NCBI RefSeq assembly: GCF_016461705.1
Contig: NZ_JAEMHW010000001.1
Span: forward strand, 372,001 to 436,000
Length of the DNA: 64,000 bases
Reading direction: 5' to 3'
Source: Streptococcus vicugnae
GTDB taxonomy: Bacteria; Bacillota; Bacilli; Lactobacillales; Streptococcaceae
Shown: positions 1 to 9,225 of the stretch, one piece after another
How positions within the stretch are numbered: the first letter of the stretch is position 1
Layout: every line of letters begins with the position of its first letter
Program-made: the position numbers and the translations under genes
Notes under the pieces: generated by a model
What the model was told of the DNA's origin: nothing
The model's input: only the letters and a program-made list of their open reading frames with translations
Databases searched by the model: none

Positions 1-99
1 TGCACGAAACGTCATATCTTGCAGATTACCAATCGGTGTTGGCACAAGATACAAGGTTCCATAGTCAGTCTGCCCCTTGAAACTTTTTTGTACTTTCAT
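1..99 (-). CDS. rsmI: 16S rRNA 2'-O-ribose methyltransferase RsmI, N-terminal fragment
   Basis: This is the first 33 codons of a gene that runs off the left edge. The product begins MKVQKSFKGQTDYGTLYLVP, followed by TPIGNLQDMTFRA. TPIGNLxD is the hallmark start of the RsmI/YraL tetrapyrrole-methylase fold, where it contributes to S-adenosylmethionine binding. RsmI methylates the ribose of C1402 in 16S rRNA. It lies 9 bases downstream of yabA, as in other streptococci, and is probably the last gene of the tmk-holB-ricT-yabA transcript. The identification is firm despite the short fragment; nothing can be said about the rest of the protein. Confidence 0.85.
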   Translation of the reverse strand, partial: MKVQKSFKGQTDYGTLYLVPTPIGNLQDMTFRA

Positions 100-108
100 A
101 ACAGACGA

Positions 109-429
109 TTACTCCCTATCTAAGACTTCCATACAGAACATGCATTCTTCATCATTTTCACGACGTTGTCCGTAATAGTCATTACAGATATGGAAACCAT
201 CGTGATAAATACTTTCAATATATTTTTTACCTTGTTTAGAAGATTTTACAGGTGTTTCTTGTTCAAGTTGAGAAAGACGTGTACGTAGTTTATCGTTCTC
301 AAGTCGAAGAGCTGTATTTTCTTCTAGCAAAGATTGTACTTGTTTTTTCATGGCTTCAATTTCAGCCAAGGTAATCATTAAATTTTGTGAAAAACCATCA
401 AAGGCATCAAATAATTCTTTTTTATCCAC
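109..429 (-). CDS. yabA: DNA replication initiation control protein YabA
   Basis: A 106-residue protein of normal family length. Residues about 10-60 form a leucine-heptad coiled coil ([20 protein letters not shown]). A linker follows, then a C-terminal zinc-binding part with the ligand pattern H-x-C...C-x-x-C (HICNDYY near residue 80, ECMFCMEV near residue 97). In Bacillus YabA binds DnaA and the sliding clamp DnaN to restrain over-initiation. Its start overlaps the end of ricT by 8 bases, indicating translational coupling within the tmk operon. It is recognisable from architecture and position. Confidence 0.95.
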   Translation of the reverse strand: MDKKELFDAFDGFSQNLMITLAEIEAMKKQVQSLLEENTALRLENDKLRTRLSQLEQETPVKSSKQGKKYIESIYHDGFHICNDYYGQRRENDEECMFCMEVLDRE

Positions 430-1222
430 GTACTTTGACCTCCTCTAAAGCATAAGTTAAAAGAGTATGTCGTTCAGGTAATCTCACCTTAACAGTATCA
501 GAAAAGACATCAATTCCTGCAACTACTCCTAATCCATCAACCGTTTCAATTTCTGCTCCCAAATCAGGGAATTTCTCCTTAGAGGTTTTATAGAACTCAT
601 CTTCAAAGCTCAAACAGCACATTAAACGACCACAGATACCTGCTGTTTTACCCGTGCTAAGTGACATGCCTTGATTTTTGACCATTTTGATTGATACTGG
701 TGGAAATTCACCCAAAAAGCTGGCACAACAAAGCGCACGACCACAAGGTCCCACACCGCCGTACACCTTAGCTTCTTCACGACTATTAATCTGACGAAGT
801 TCAATACGTGTTTTAAAGTGAGCAGCCAAATCACGTAAAAGCTGACGAAAATCCACACGATCTTCTGCACAAAATGTAATTAAGACATAACTTCTTTCTA
901 AAGGAAAGACAATATCAATCACTTTCATTTTAAGCTGATTGGCTTCAATCAACTCATTAACCTTATCAAAAGAATTCATGGCTAAGTCTAGGTTTTCTTG
1001 ATAAGCTTGAAAATCTTTTTCGTTAGCCTTACGAAGTACTTTGTCCATCTCAGCAGGCAATTTTACTTCATCCATTTCTTCATTAGCTGTCACTGCCTGA
1101 GCTAATCGACACCCTTTTTTATTTTTGATAACGAGATAGTCACCAACTTGATAGTTTTGATTTGGCAAAACATAGACAACGTTGCCTGTTTCTTCGTACT
1201 TTACACTCAATACTTCTGTCAT
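422..1222 (-). CDS. ricT: RicT/YaaT PSP1-domain protein of the RNase Y specificity complex
   Basis: A 266-residue PSP1 family protein. The central conserved block contains [16 protein letters not shown] and [15 protein letters not shown]. The paired Cys-Cys clusters are the residues that, in Bacillus RicT, help hold [4Fe-4S] clusters of the RicA-RicF-RicT (Y) complex. That complex redirects RNase Y cleavage and mRNA maturation. The gene overlaps holB by 4 bases upstream and yabA by 8 bases downstream. A YlbF (RicF) homologue is also in this window at 8533-8973. Older annotations call this a signal peptidase-like protein, which is not supported. Confidence 0.93.
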   Translation of the reverse strand: MTEVLSVKYEETGNVVYVLPNQNYQVGDYLVIKNKKGCRLAQAVTANEEMDEVKLPAEMDKVLRKANEKDFQAYQENLDLAMNSFDKVNELIEANQLKMKVIDIVFPLERSYVLITFCAEDRVDFRQLLRDLAAHFKTRIELRQINSREEAKVYGGVGPCGRALCCASFLGEFPPVSIKMVKNQGMSLSTGKTAGICGRLMCCLSFEDEFYKTSKEKFPDLGAEIETVDGLGVVAGIDVFSDTVKVRLPERHTLLTYALEEVKVRG

Positions 1223-2094
1223 GAAATCACCATATATTCTAGCACATTTTGGAAGCTCACATTACTCTTCCACATCTGCTGTGCCTTATAACTTTTCTCT
1301 AAATAATCTAAACTTTCTTTTTGGTTAAATTGCTTTGCTAAAAACAAAGGCAAGAGTTGGAAAACCAATTCCTGTTCTGATTTTTCAAGCGCAGCCTGAA
1401 CCAAACGACCTGTTTCCAGATAAGCTGTCGCCTTATCTTTAAATAGTATTGAGATAAAGCGTTCACAGGTCTGAAGGAGCTCTAAAATCTTCTTATCAGC
1501 CATCAACTCATCTAAGTGAGCTGGTGTTTTAGCTAACTCTGCTAAGATATCGGCCTGAGTTTTTAGAATGCCAGCTTTTTCAGCTTGTTCAACTAAGAGC
1601 TTCTTATTTTTTGGAAAACGAAAAACTTGTGTTCGGCTCTTAATAGTTGGAAGAACCTTACTTTCATCGCTAGTAAGCAAAATCATGTAAGATGAACTTT
1701 GTGGTTCTTCGATGAATTTCAACAAACTGTTAGCAGCATTTACATGCATCTTTTCACAATCTTGAATGATGAAAACCTGTGATTTTCCTTCAAATCCTGA
1801 ACGTGAAAAATCACGCATCATTTCACGGATAGTATCCGTTTTGATGATTTGTCCTGTTGGCTTGACGATTTTTACATCTGAAAAATCATTATCCTCAATC
1901 AATTGACATTCACGACATTTGCCACAAGGTCTTCCTTCTTGCAAGTTCTCACAAAAACGACTTTTAGCAAGATAGAGCGCAAAATCAAAACTGGCAAAAT
2001 CCCCTGAAAAAAGATAGGCGTGGTTCATCCTATCTGATTTTAAAATCTGATTAAAGTCTTTAAAAAGTTGGGGTTGCAAGCACTCTAAATCCAT
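1219..2094 (-). CDS. holB: DNA polymerase III delta' subunit HolB
   Basis: A 291-residue clamp-loader subunit. The N-terminal AAA+ region contains the zinc-binding segment CGKCRECQLIEDNDF around residues 57-72, then the SNSLLKFIEEP-like stretch (ANSLLKFIEEPQSSSYMILL), a signature of DnaX/HolB proteins. The protein assembles with tau/gamma and delta to load the beta clamp. The first Walker motif is degenerate, as expected for delta'. It lies 20 bases downstream of tmk and overlaps ricT by 4 bases, matching the standard Firmicutes order. Confidence 0.94.
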   Translation of the reverse strand: MDLECLQPQLFKDFNQILKSDRMNHAYLFSGDFASFDFALYLAKSRFCENLQEGRPCGKCRECQLIEDNDFSDVKIVKPTGQIIKTDTIREMMRDFSRSGFEGKSQVFIIQDCEKMHVNAANSLLKFIEEPQSSSYMILLTSDESKVLPTIKSRTQVFRFPKNKKLLVEQAEKAGILKTQADILAELAKTPAHLDELMADKKILELLQTCERFISILFKDKATAYLETGRLVQAALEKSEQELVFQLLPLFLAKQFNQKESLDYLEKSYKAQQMWKSNVSFQNVLEYMVIS

Positions 2095-2114
2095 TTTAAT
2101 TCCTTTACTCTTAT

Positions 2115-2741
2115 TTAGCTTAGTTTCTCAAGAATTACTTGTGTCGCTTCTGCAACAACTTGTTCCAATTCACGTGAGGCATCAATCGTCACAATACGTT
2201 CTTCTGTCTGAGCTAAGTCTAAATATCCTTGTCTAACACGCTTGTGCATGTCTATTTTTTCCAAATCAAGACGATTCACTTCTCGGTCAGCATTTTTAGC
2301 AATTCGGGCTAAGCCAATTTCTGATTTAACATCAAAATAAAGCGTCAAATCAGGCTTTCTACCATCTGTTGAGAAGTCATTTAACTTAGCAATAATTTCT
2401 TTATCAAGACCACGTCCTGCGCCTTGATAAGCTACTGAACTATCAATAAAACGATCAATCAAGACCACCTTACCAGCCTCTAAAGCTGGCAACACTTTTT
2501 CTACATAGTGTTGACGTCTTGCTGCCATATAAAGTAGCAACTCTGTCTTACTGTCCATCGCAACGTGCTTAACATCCAAAATAACATCACGAATGCGTTC
2601 TGCAATTTCAACACCACCTGGTTCACGTGTGGTCACAATATCGTAGCACTTTTCTTGCAAAACTGGAAGAACTTTTTCTAAGACTGTAGTTTTTCCAGCA
2701 CCATCTGGACCTTCAAATGTAATGATTATACCGTTTTTCAT
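2115..2741 (-). CDS. tmk: Thymidylate kinase
   Basis: A 208-residue dTMP kinase producing dTDP for DNA synthesis. It has the P-loop [11 protein letters not shown] at residues 9-19, the TREPGG motif near residue 38 that contacts dTMP, DRFIDSS near residue 97, and a LID region rich in arginine ([13 protein letters not shown]). The length is typical. It is the first gene of the replication operon tmk-holB-ricT-yabA-rsmI; a terminator at 2794-2819 separates it from the upstream CBS-domain gene. Confidence 0.97.
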   Translation of the reverse strand: MKNGIIITFEGPDGAGKTTVLEKVLPVLQEKCYDIVTTREPGGVEIAERIRDVILDVKHVAMDSKTELLLYMAARRQHYVEKVLPALEAGKVVLIDRFIDSSVAYQGAGRGLDKEIIAKLNDFSTDGRKPDLTLYFDVKSEIGLARIAKNADREVNRLDLEKIDMHKRVRQGYLDLAQTEERIVTIDASRELEQVVAEATQVILEKLS

Positions 2742-2793
2742 GAAAATTCCTTAAAATTTTTTATACTTCTATTCTATCAAAAATCGTACAAAA

Positions 2794-2819
2794 AAGCACT
2801 GCTAATCTTAGCAATGCTT
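2794..2819 (-). terminator. Rho-independent terminator after the CBS/ACT gene
   Basis: Arms 2794-2804 and 2809-2819 form an 11-bp stem with one mismatch and a 4-base loop. Read on the minus strand, it is followed by a run of T. It ends the transcript of the CBS/ACT gene just before the tmk promoter region. Confidence 0.8.
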
Positions 2820-2830
2820 CCATAATTCCT

Positions 2831-3490
2831 TTAATCAATGACTTTAGCTGAGGTTAACTCAATTGCATCAACTAGAATACCTTGATTGATTAATTTTTCA
2901 CGCAAATCGGTAACATCTGCTTTGCCATCAATTTGAATTTCAATAACTACTTTACCTGATCTACGTGTTGCAACTACTGTACGTTTGATATTAAGATTAT
3001 CTGCTGAAATAGTGTCGACGATTTTTGCCAAAGTTCCGACTGTATCTTCAGCAGTAATAATAACACGAACTCCTTCTTCACCATATCCTGATACTTCCAA
3101 GAATGCTTTAAAAACATCTTTTTCTGTAATCACGCCATACACCTGTCCAGATTCAACAACTGGCAAAATTCCAACATGATTTTTCATCATTGCATAGACA
3201 GCATCCTCAAGACTAGCATAAGGTGAAACTGTGACAACATCACGAATCATAATGTCACGAATTTTTGTTTTATTTAACAAATAATTCATTTCATAAATTG
3301 ACAAAGAAGTCGCTTTTGATGGACTAGCTTCTGCCATTGTTCTTTCAGTAACAATGCCGACTAATCGATCATTTTCAATAACTGGTAAGCGGCGTAATCC
3401 TTGTTCTCTCATTATATCAGCTGCATGAGCAACTGTTGTATTGGGTGATACATAGACAACTTTTCTTGTCATAAAATCTTTAACTGCCAT
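2831..3490 (-). CDS. AcuB-like protein with CBS pair and ACT domain
   Basis: A 219-residue cytosolic protein. Two CBS motifs cover residues about 1-60 (VKDFMTRKVVYVSPNTTV) and 75-130 (IRDIMIRDVVTVSPYASL). A C-terminal ACT-type domain covers about 140-210 (GVRVIITAEDTVGTLAKIVDTI). CBS pairs bind adenine nucleotides and ACT domains bind small metabolites, often amino acids. The gene sits immediately downstream of the branched-chain amino-acid transporter, so a role in amino-acid sensing is a reasonable inference but unproven. An RBS (GGAG, 8 bases upstream) supports the start. Confidence 0.85.
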   Translation of the reverse strand: MAVKDFMTRKVVYVSPNTTVAHAADIMREQGLRRLPVIENDRLVGIVTERTMAEASPSKATSLSIYEMNYLLNKTKIRDIMIRDVVTVSPYASLEDAVYAMMKNHVGILPVVESGQVYGVITEKDVFKAFLEVSGYGEEGVRVIITAEDTVGTLAKIVDTISADNLNIKRTVVATRRSGKVVIEIQIDGKADVTDLREKLINQGILVDAIELTSAKVID

Positions 3491-3570
3491 AATTAATCTC
3501 CGCTTATTTTTCTTACATTTATTATATCACAAACTGCAAGCGATTCCTAAAAAACTAAACAGTCATGAAA

Positions 3571-3599
3571 GAAGAGTAGACATATTTGCCTACCCTTCC
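3571..3599 (-). terminator. Terminator-like hairpin downstream of livF
   Basis: An imperfect 9-bp stem (GAAGRGTAG type arms) with a roughly 10-base loop lies just after livF on the minus strand. The downstream T-run is weak, so termination may be incomplete and allow some read-through into the CBS/ACT gene. Confidence 0.5.
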
Positions 3600-3624
3600 T
3601 CAAAAAACTGATAAAAGATCTTTC

Positions 3625-4335
3625 TTATCCACCAAGATAAGCTTTACGAACTTCTTCAGATTCTAATAATTCTTTACCTGTTCCAGAAAGAACAACTTTA
3701 CCTGTTTCTAAAACGTAACCACGATCAGCAATCGCCAACGCTTTGTTAGCATTTTGTTCAATTAGCAAGACTGTTGTTCCTTGTTTTTGAATATCTTGAA
3801 TAATATCAAAAATTTCTTGGATAAAGATTGGAGCAAGACCCATTGATGGTTCATCGAGCAAGAGCAATTTAGGTTGACTCATCAAAGCACGTCCCATTGC
3901 AAGCATTTGTTGTTCACCACCTGAAAGTGTGGCAGCATCTTGCATTTTACGTTCTTCAAGACGTGGGAAGCGATCAAAGACTTTCTTCAAGTTCTTTTGA
4001 TTTTCTTCACGATCATTGCGCAAGAAAGCTCCCAATTCAAGGTTTTCAAGGACAGTCAAGCCAGGAAAGACGTGACGTCCTTCAGGAACTTGTGACAAAC
4101 CATTAGCAACAATTCGACGGGCAGGTTCTTTTTGAATCTCTTGACCAAGAAATTCAATTTTACCAGCACTTGGTCGAACCAAACCTGAGATTGTACGAAG
4201 AATTGAAGTTTTACCGGCACCATTGGCACCAATAAGAGTCACAACTTCACCTTCATTAACTTCAAAAGAAACATCTTTTACAGCTTGGATAACGCCGTAG
4301 TGTACTGATAAATTATCAACTTTTAACATTGCCAT
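3625..4335 (-). CDS. livF: Branched-chain amino-acid ABC transporter, ATPase LivF
   Basis: A 236-residue ABC ATPase with Walker A GANGAGKT near residue 37, signature LSGGEQQ near 137, Walker B LLLLDEPS near 158 and the switch histidine replaced by glutamine-type LLIEQN, which is typical of LivF. It pairs with LivG as the heterodimeric motor of the HAAT-family importer for leucine, isoleucine and valine. Its first codon abuts the livG stop (shared base at 4335), indicating coupled translation. It is the last gene of livJHMGF. Confidence 0.95.
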   Translation of the reverse strand: MAMLKVDNLSVHYGVIQAVKDVSFEVNEGEVVTLIGANGAGKTSILRTISGLVRPSAGKIEFLGQEIQKEPARRIVANGLSQVPEGRHVFPGLTVLENLELGAFLRNDREENQKNLKKVFDRFPRLEERKMQDAATLSGGEQQMLAMGRALMSQPKLLLLDEPSMGLAPIFIQEIFDIIQDIQKQGTTVLLIEQNANKALAIADRGYVLETGKVVLSGTGKELLESEEVRKAYLGG

Positions 4336-5099
4336 TATCCTTCACCTCCAAGATAAGCTTCAATTACGCGTTGATTATTTTTAATTTCATCAGGAGTGCC
4401 GTGAGCGATTAAGCGTCCATATTCAAGAACATAAATACGCTCAGTAACTTCCATAACTAGACTCATATCATGTTCAATCAGCATGATAGTGATATTAAAT
4501 TCTTCTTTGATTTTACGGATGAGTTGTGTTAATTCTGCTGTTTCTTGTGGGTTCATACCAGCAGCTGGCTCATCTAAGAAAAGAATTTTAGGTTCAGTAG
4601 CAAGGGCACGGACAATTTCCAAACGACGTTGTTGTCCGTATGGAAGGTTTTTAGCCAAAGTTTCTGCATCACCATCAAGATCAAAAATAGCAAGTAGTTT
4701 CATTGCTTTTTGGTGCAATTTTTCTTCGCTACTGTAAAATTTTGGTAAACGAAGGAAACTTGCCAAAAGATGTGGATTATTTTGATTAGCCATACCAACA
4801 AGTACATTTTCCAAAACGGTCATATCTTTAAAGAGACGGATATTTTGGAAAGTACGTGATAAGCCAAGTGATGCGATTTTGTATGGCTTCTTACCGTTCA
4901 ATAATGTTCCATCTAGAGAAACTGAACCTTCACTTGGTTCATAAACACCTGTTAAAAGGTTGAAAAGTGTTGTTTTACCGGCACCATTTGGCCCGATTAG
5001 TCCAACTAGCTCTCCTTCATCAAGATGCATGGTAACATCACCAACAGCTGTCAAACCACCAAAGTTTTTAGTTAGATTTTTAACATCAAGCAATGCCAT
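4335..5099 (-). CDS. livG: Branched-chain amino-acid ABC transporter, ATPase LivG
   Basis: A 254-residue ABC ATPase with Walker A GPNGAGKTT near residue 36, Walker B ILFLDEPAAGMNP near 174 and H-loop MLIEHDMSLVM near 206. The conserved LSRTFQNIRLF segment is diagnostic of LivG. The usual LSGGQ signature is replaced by LPYGQQRR, the normal LivG variant. It is coupled by one-base overlaps to livM upstream and livF downstream. Confidence 0.95.
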   Translation of the reverse strand: MALLDVKNLTKNFGGLTAVGDVTMHLDEGELVGLIGPNGAGKTTLFNLLTGVYEPSEGSVSLDGTLLNGKKPYKIASLGLSRTFQNIRLFKDMTVLENVLVGMANQNNPHLLASFLRLPKFYSSEEKLHQKAMKLLAIFDLDGDAETLAKNLPYGQQRRLEIVRALATEPKILFLDEPAAGMNPQETAELTQLIRKIKEEFNITIMLIEHDMSLVMEVTERIYVLEYGRLIAHGTPDEIKNNQRVIEAYLGGEG

Positions 5100-6052
5100 T
5101 AGTGATTACCTCCTTTACCTTTATTAAAGAATCGAGACAAGGTAAATTCTTTTGTTCCCAAAAGTCCACCTGGACGGAAAATCATGACTAAAATCAAAGC
5201 AAGTGAGTAGATGATCATACGTAGGTTTGACACATTTTGTAAGAACATATTCAAAATACCCAAAACAATAGCCGCAAGGATGGTACCTGTAATTGATCCA
5301 AGGCCACCAAGAACAGCAATAATCAAATAATCAATTGATTTCATAATTGTGAAATCTTTTGGTACAACTGTTCCAATGTAACCAACGTAAAGTGAACCAG
5401 CAATCGCAGAAATAATTGCCCCCATAACGAAAATCATAACTTTCATTTTCGTTACGTTAACTCCCATAGCTTCTGCAGCAATTTCATCTTCACGCACAGC
5501 AATTACCTGACGACCAGTTGATGAACGCAAAAAGTTCAAAATCAAAACAGTGATACCAGCCACAAAAATGAAGATAACAGGCCAAGATGTATATGGCAAA
5601 ATCCCTGTCAAACCAGCGGCACCGTTTGTCACTTCACCACCATTGACAATAAAGATACGAATAATTTCAGCCATACCAAGTGTTGCAATTGCAAGGTAAT
5701 CACCTTTCAAACGAAGAGTCGGTACACCAAAAACAAGGGCTACAAGAACGGCAATCACAACACCAACTAGCATCGAGAAGTAGAAGCCACCATATGTTGG
5801 ATTTTGTTGCGTAATAATAGCTGTCGCATAAGCACCAATCGCCATGAAACCAGCTTGTCCTAGCGTAAACTGACCTGAGAAACCAAGTACCAAGTTTGTA
5901 CCAAGTCCCATCAAAATACTAATACCAATCCCCATTAAAATTTGGATATAGTAAAGGTTTAAAATATTTGTTTTTGTTAATACTTCTATAATTCCAAAAA
6001 GAACTACAATAAGTGCAAGCCAAGAAAGGTTAAGTTTTAGATTCTTTTTCAT
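5099..6052 (-). CDS. livM: Branched-chain amino-acid ABC transporter permease LivM
   Basis: A 317-residue integral membrane protein with about eight to ten hydrophobic segments. It contains the LivM-typical GFSGQFTLGQAGFMAIGAY segment near residue 60 and the EAA-like cytoplasmic loop (AVREDEIAAEAMGVN) near 190 that contacts the ATPases. It partners LivH to form the substrate channel. The gene lies 3 bases downstream of livH and abuts livG. Confidence 0.95.
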   Translation of the reverse strand: MKKNLKLNLSWLALIVVLFGIIEVLTKTNILNLYYIQILMGIGISILMGLGTNLVLGFSGQFTLGQAGFMAIGAYATAIITQQNPTYGGFYFSMLVGVVIAVLVALVFGVPTLRLKGDYLAIATLGMAEIIRIFIVNGGEVTNGAAGLTGILPYTSWPVIFIFVAGITVLILNFLRSSTGRQVIAVREDEIAAEAMGVNVTKMKVMIFVMGAIISAIAGSLYVGYIGTVVPKDFTIMKSIDYLIIAVLGGLGSITGTILAAIVLGILNMFLQNVSNLRMIIYSLALILVMIFRPGGLLGTKEFTLSRFFNKGKGGNH

Positions 6053-6055
6053 TTT

Positions 6056-6964
6056 CTACACCTTCTCTTTCACATTTTTACCGAGAATACCAGCTGGTCT
6101 TACCAAAAGAATAATGATTAAGACAGCATAAACAATAGCATCGCGGTAGCTTGAGAGGTTAACTGAAATTGATAATGTCTCTAAAATACCAATAACAAAT
6201 CCACCAAGCGCAGCACCTGGAATAATACCAATACCACCAAGAACAGCAGCAACGAAAGCTTTGATACCAGGAGTCATTCCCATAAGTGGCTCGATTGAAT
6301 TATAGTAAAGTCCAATCAAAACACCAGCGGCACCAGCTAGCGCTGAACCAAGTGCGAAAGTAAAACTGATTGTTGAATTAACATTAATCCCCATCAATTC
6401 AGCTGCATCACTATCAACAGAAACGGCACGCATAGCTTTACCCATTTTTGTCTTTTTAACAATTAACTGCAAAGCAACCATCAAGACAAGAGAAACAACC
6501 AAAATCAACAATTGAATATTTGTTACCGTAACAGGACCAAGCTTGTAGCTAACAATATCAATTGCTTGCGGGAATGAACGTGTATTGGCACCGACCAAGA
6601 AAACCATACCGTATTCAAGGAAGAATGACACACCGATAGCTGTAATCAAGGCAGCAATACGAGTTGAGTGACGCAACGGACGATAAGCTAAGAATTCAAT
6701 TACCATTCCGATGAAGGCTGTTACAACCATTGTCACGATAAGCGCAAGCCAGAAATTCATATGAAGTGTACTAATAGCATAATATCCGATAAAAGCACCT
6801 AACATATAAATATCACCATGCGCAAAGTTAATTAATTTAATAATCCCATAAACCATGGTATAACCTAAAGCAAGTAGAGCATAAATACTACCTAGAATAA
6901 TACCATTAACCAGTTGTTGGGGAAGTTGTTCTAAAAACATAAAATTACCAAACTTTCTAGTCAA
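6056..6964 (-). CDS. livH: Branched-chain amino-acid ABC transporter permease LivH
   Basis: A permease of up to 302 residues with multiple membrane segments. The conserved YALLALGYTMVYGIIKLINFAHGD region lies near residue 30, and the EAA-like loop (RAVSVDSDAAELMGIN) near 180. The longest frame starts at a TTG codon. An ATG eight codons later (6938-6940, MFLEQLPQ) starts right where LivH homologues begin and is more likely the true start, although its RBS is weak. It lies 29 bases downstream of livJ. Confidence 0.92.
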   Translation of the reverse strand: MTRKFGNFMFLEQLPQQLVNGIILGSIYALLALGYTMVYGIIKLINFAHGDIYMLGAFIGYYAISTLHMNFWLALIVTMVVTAFIGMVIEFLAYRPLRHSTRIAALITAIGVSFFLEYGMVFLVGANTRSFPQAIDIVSYKLGPVTVTNIQLLILVVSLVLMVALQLIVKKTKMGKAMRAVSVDSDAAELMGINVNSTISFTFALGSALAGAAGVLIGLYYNSIEPLMGMTPGIKAFVAAVLGGIGIIPGAALGGFVIGILETLSISVNLSSYRDAIVYAVLIIILLVRPAGILGKNVKEKV

Positions 6965-6993
6965 ATGATCAAAAAAACTAACGACAAAAGAGC

Positions 6994-8175
6994 TTAGTTT
7001 TTCTTAATTTCAACAGCATCTGCTGAAACTTCAGCACCATCTTTCATAATAACCATCAAAGCTGTTTTGATTGGATTGTGTTTCTTGTCGATAGTCATCT
7101 TACCAGTCACACCATCAAAATCTTTTAATTCAGCAAGGTTATTAGCAATATCAATTGAAGTTTTCGCACCTTCTGCTGCTTTTGCAATCATATAAACTGA
7201 ATCATAAGAAAGTGCGGCAAACATATTTGGTTCTGAACCGTATTTTGCTTTATAAGCTTTAATAAAATCATTTGCTTTACCTGAAAGGGCTGTTTTTGTT
7301 GAATAACCAGATACGTAGTAAACACTATTAGCATTAGCTTTACCAGCCAAATCAGCAAAGCTATCATCATTGAAACCATCAGGTCCAAGAATTGGAACAC
7401 TGATTCCCATATCACGCGCTTGTTTTGTGATAATACCAGTTTCTGTATAATAACCAGGCATAACAATAGCATCATAATCCAAGTTTTTAAATTTCGTCAA
7501 AGCTGATTGGAAATCCTTATCCCCTGAAGCAAAGGTAGCTGTTGTAACAATGTCGCCTTGATATTTTTTCTTGAACTCCTCAGCAATTCCTTTAGCATAG
7601 TCACTTGAATTGTCGTAATAAAGAACGACCTTTTTAGCATTCAAATTACTGTAAGCATATTGAGCTAAAACCTGACCTTGGAAGCTATCTTGGAAAGTCG
7701 TACGGAAAACATATTTTTTAACACCATCAACAGCATCAAGTGTTAAATCATCTTGAGTTCCGCTTGGTGTCAACAAAGGAACACCAGTTTTTTGTGCGTT
7801 CAAACTTGCTGCAGCAACAGCACCTGATGTCGCAGGACCAATCATGGCATTAACTTGACTTTGAATAGCCAAGTTTGTTGCAGCTGTTGAAGCTTCCGCA
7901 TTTTCTGACTTGTTATCTTTTGTCACAAGTTCGATTTTTTTCCCATCAACGCCGCCAGCTTTATTAATCTCTTGAACAGCAAGTTTAATACCGTTGTTTT
8001 CTGCATTACCATAAGCAGCAACTGTACCAGTCAACTCAAGGTTAACACCGACTTTAATCGTATCGCCGATTGTTGTACCAGTAGCATTTGCAGTAACATC
8101 TGGAGATTTACTACAAGCCCCTAGAGCGATTGAGGTTAAAAAAGTTAACGCTGTTAGCGCAATCTTTTTATGCAT
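6994..8175 (-). CDS. livJ: Branched-chain amino-acid binding lipoprotein LivJ
   Basis: A 393-residue periplasmic-binding-protein-like lipoprotein. The signal peptide ends in the lipobox LGAC (cysteine near residue 21), so the mature protein is anchored to the outer membrane leaflet. The Peripla_BP_6 fold is evident from IKVGVNLELTGTVAAYG, GPATSGAVAAA and ILGPDGFNDD segments. It captures Leu/Ile/Val for LivHMGF. A strong RBS (AGGAGAG) precedes the ATG. It is the first gene of livJHMGF, and the promoter should lie in 8176-8288. Confidence 0.95.
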   Translation of the reverse strand: MHKKIALTALTFLTSIALGACSKSPDVTANATGTTIGDTIKVGVNLELTGTVAAYGNAENNGIKLAVQEINKAGGVDGKKIELVTKDNKSENAEASTAATNLAIQSQVNAMIGPATSGAVAAASLNAQKTGVPLLTPSGTQDDLTLDAVDGVKKYVFRTTFQDSFQGQVLAQYAYSNLNAKKVVLYYDNSSDYAKGIAEEFKKKYQGDIVTTATFASGDKDFQSALTKFKNLDYDAIVMPGYYTETGIITKQARDMGISVPILGPDGFNDDSFADLAGKANANSVYYVSGYSTKTALSGKANDFIKAYKAKYGSEPNMFAALSYDSVYMIAKAAEGAKTSIDIANNLAELKDFDGVTGKMTIDKKHNPIKTALMVIMKDGAEVSADAVEIKKN

Positions 8176-8288
8176 AAGACATTCTCTCCTTAATTTTCTA
8201 ATAAAAAAGTTAAGTCAAAGAATACTGAATTATCTGAAAATTTACACTATTCTTCACCCACTTCTTTCGTACCCAAATGTGTATTATA

Positions 8289-8540
8289 TCAAAAATGTGA
8301 CAAATTGCCCACAAAATCTTGATTAATATTATCGAGTTCTGACAAAGAAACTGCTTTCACAAATTTTAAAGCTGAAATTTCCTCAACAATATCTGCTGCT
8401 TCTTCCTTATTAACGTATAGCAGCTGATAATGCATTTTTCGAGAATGATAAAGAACATCGCCATACTTGTTCAATTTTCTCGCATCACGATTATAATATA
8501 AATAAACAATAATTCCCTGACGTTCTTGTTTTTCAAACAT
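8289..8540 (-). CDS. ylbG: YlbG family protein
   Basis: An 83-residue cytosolic protein beginning [20 protein letters not shown], typical of the YlbG (UPF0298/DUF2129) family: a ferredoxin-like small domain of unknown biochemical role. It overlaps the ylbF stop by 8 bases, so the two are co-translated, a pairing conserved across Bacilli. No catalytic residues are evident. Confidence 0.9.
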   Translation of the reverse strand: MFEKQERQGIIVYLYYNRDARKLNKYGDVLYHSRKMHYQLLYVNKEEAADIVEEISALKFVKAVSLSELDNINQDFVGNLSHF

Positions 8541-8973
8541 CTCTCTTCCCCCCTTTACTACAATGTTGATGGTGTGATTTATGTGGTGCCAAAGGCAAAC
8601 CAGTATCTACAAAAATCGTTGGTGAAATGACTAATGAAATTTCTTTTGTTAACTCTGCTAGAATCTTTTGGACAGCCACTTCATTTTGTCTTAATAAGCT
8701 AACTGTTTGATCCAAATCAAGCGCTCTTTTTTCCTCTAGTAACTGACGACGAAGGTCTTTTACCTCAGGACGAAAAGCAGCATAATCTTTGACTTCTTCG
8801 TAAGATTGCTTTAAAGCCTGAAAATGAGAAATTCTCGCTTGTAAAGCTGTATCAGCTAAGAATGCTTTTTGAATTGCTAAATAAGATTTCACTGAATCTA
8901 ATTCTAAAAAAGCTTGAGCAACCTCATCGATTGCTTCATCAATTTCAAATAATTGTTCATCAATTGCCAACAT
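8533..8973 (-). CDS. ylbF: YlbF/RicF-family regulator
   Basis: A 146-residue, mostly helical Com_YlbF-domain protein ([38 protein letters not shown]). In Bacillus YlbF (RicF) joins RicA and RicT to form the Y-complex, which adapts RNase Y and affects competence and biofilm. The C-terminus, [16 protein letters not shown], carries a cysteine and four histidines, in line with metal or iron-sulfur ligands at the end of RicF proteins. It overlaps ylbG by 8 bases. Streptococci usually carry a YmcA-like paralogue elsewhere, so the exact orthology is not certain. Confidence 0.85.
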   Translation of the reverse strand: MLAIDEQLFEIDEAIDEVAQAFLELDSVKSYLAIQKAFLADTALQARISHFQALKQSYEEVKDYAAFRPEVKDLRRQLLEEKRALDLDQTVSLLRQNEVAVQKILAELTKEISLVISPTIFVDTGLPLAPHKSHHQHCSKGGKRDV

Positions 8974-9027
8974 AAATCGATTATACCATATTTGATATCA
9001 AATGTATCCCTACCCTGCTTACAGCAA

Positions 9028-9213
9028 AAAAGGGAGTGAGACAGAAATCGGTAGTTTCGCAGAAACTTGATTTCATCGTCTCACCCCCGCAAGGTTGAGT
9101 AGGGTTGTAAAAGCTGATTTATCAGCGTATTGGAACCCACTCAACTACTGCGTCTTGTATAGAATATCCATCTAAAGAAAGAAGCTGAACACTTTTGTCT
9201 CAGCCTCTACTTA
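9028..9213. repeat. Dispersed streptococcal repeat, copy 1, with terminator arm for clpP
   Basis: The ylbF-clpP gap carries an element with outer inverted ends (GGGAGTGAGACAGAAA at 9031-9046 against TGTCTCAGCCTC near 9197-9208) and an internal palindrome AGCTGATTTATCAGC near 9110-9124. The right part, from about 9100, aligns with 15051-15165: palindrome, GTATTGGAA-like spacer, TCAAC block, then AAGAAGCTGA...TCTCAGCCTC. The GAAGCTGA...TCTCAGCCTC hairpin probably also terminates clpP on the minus strand. It has no coding capacity. Confidence 0.75.
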
Positions 9214-9225
9214 TTTATTAAGAAA

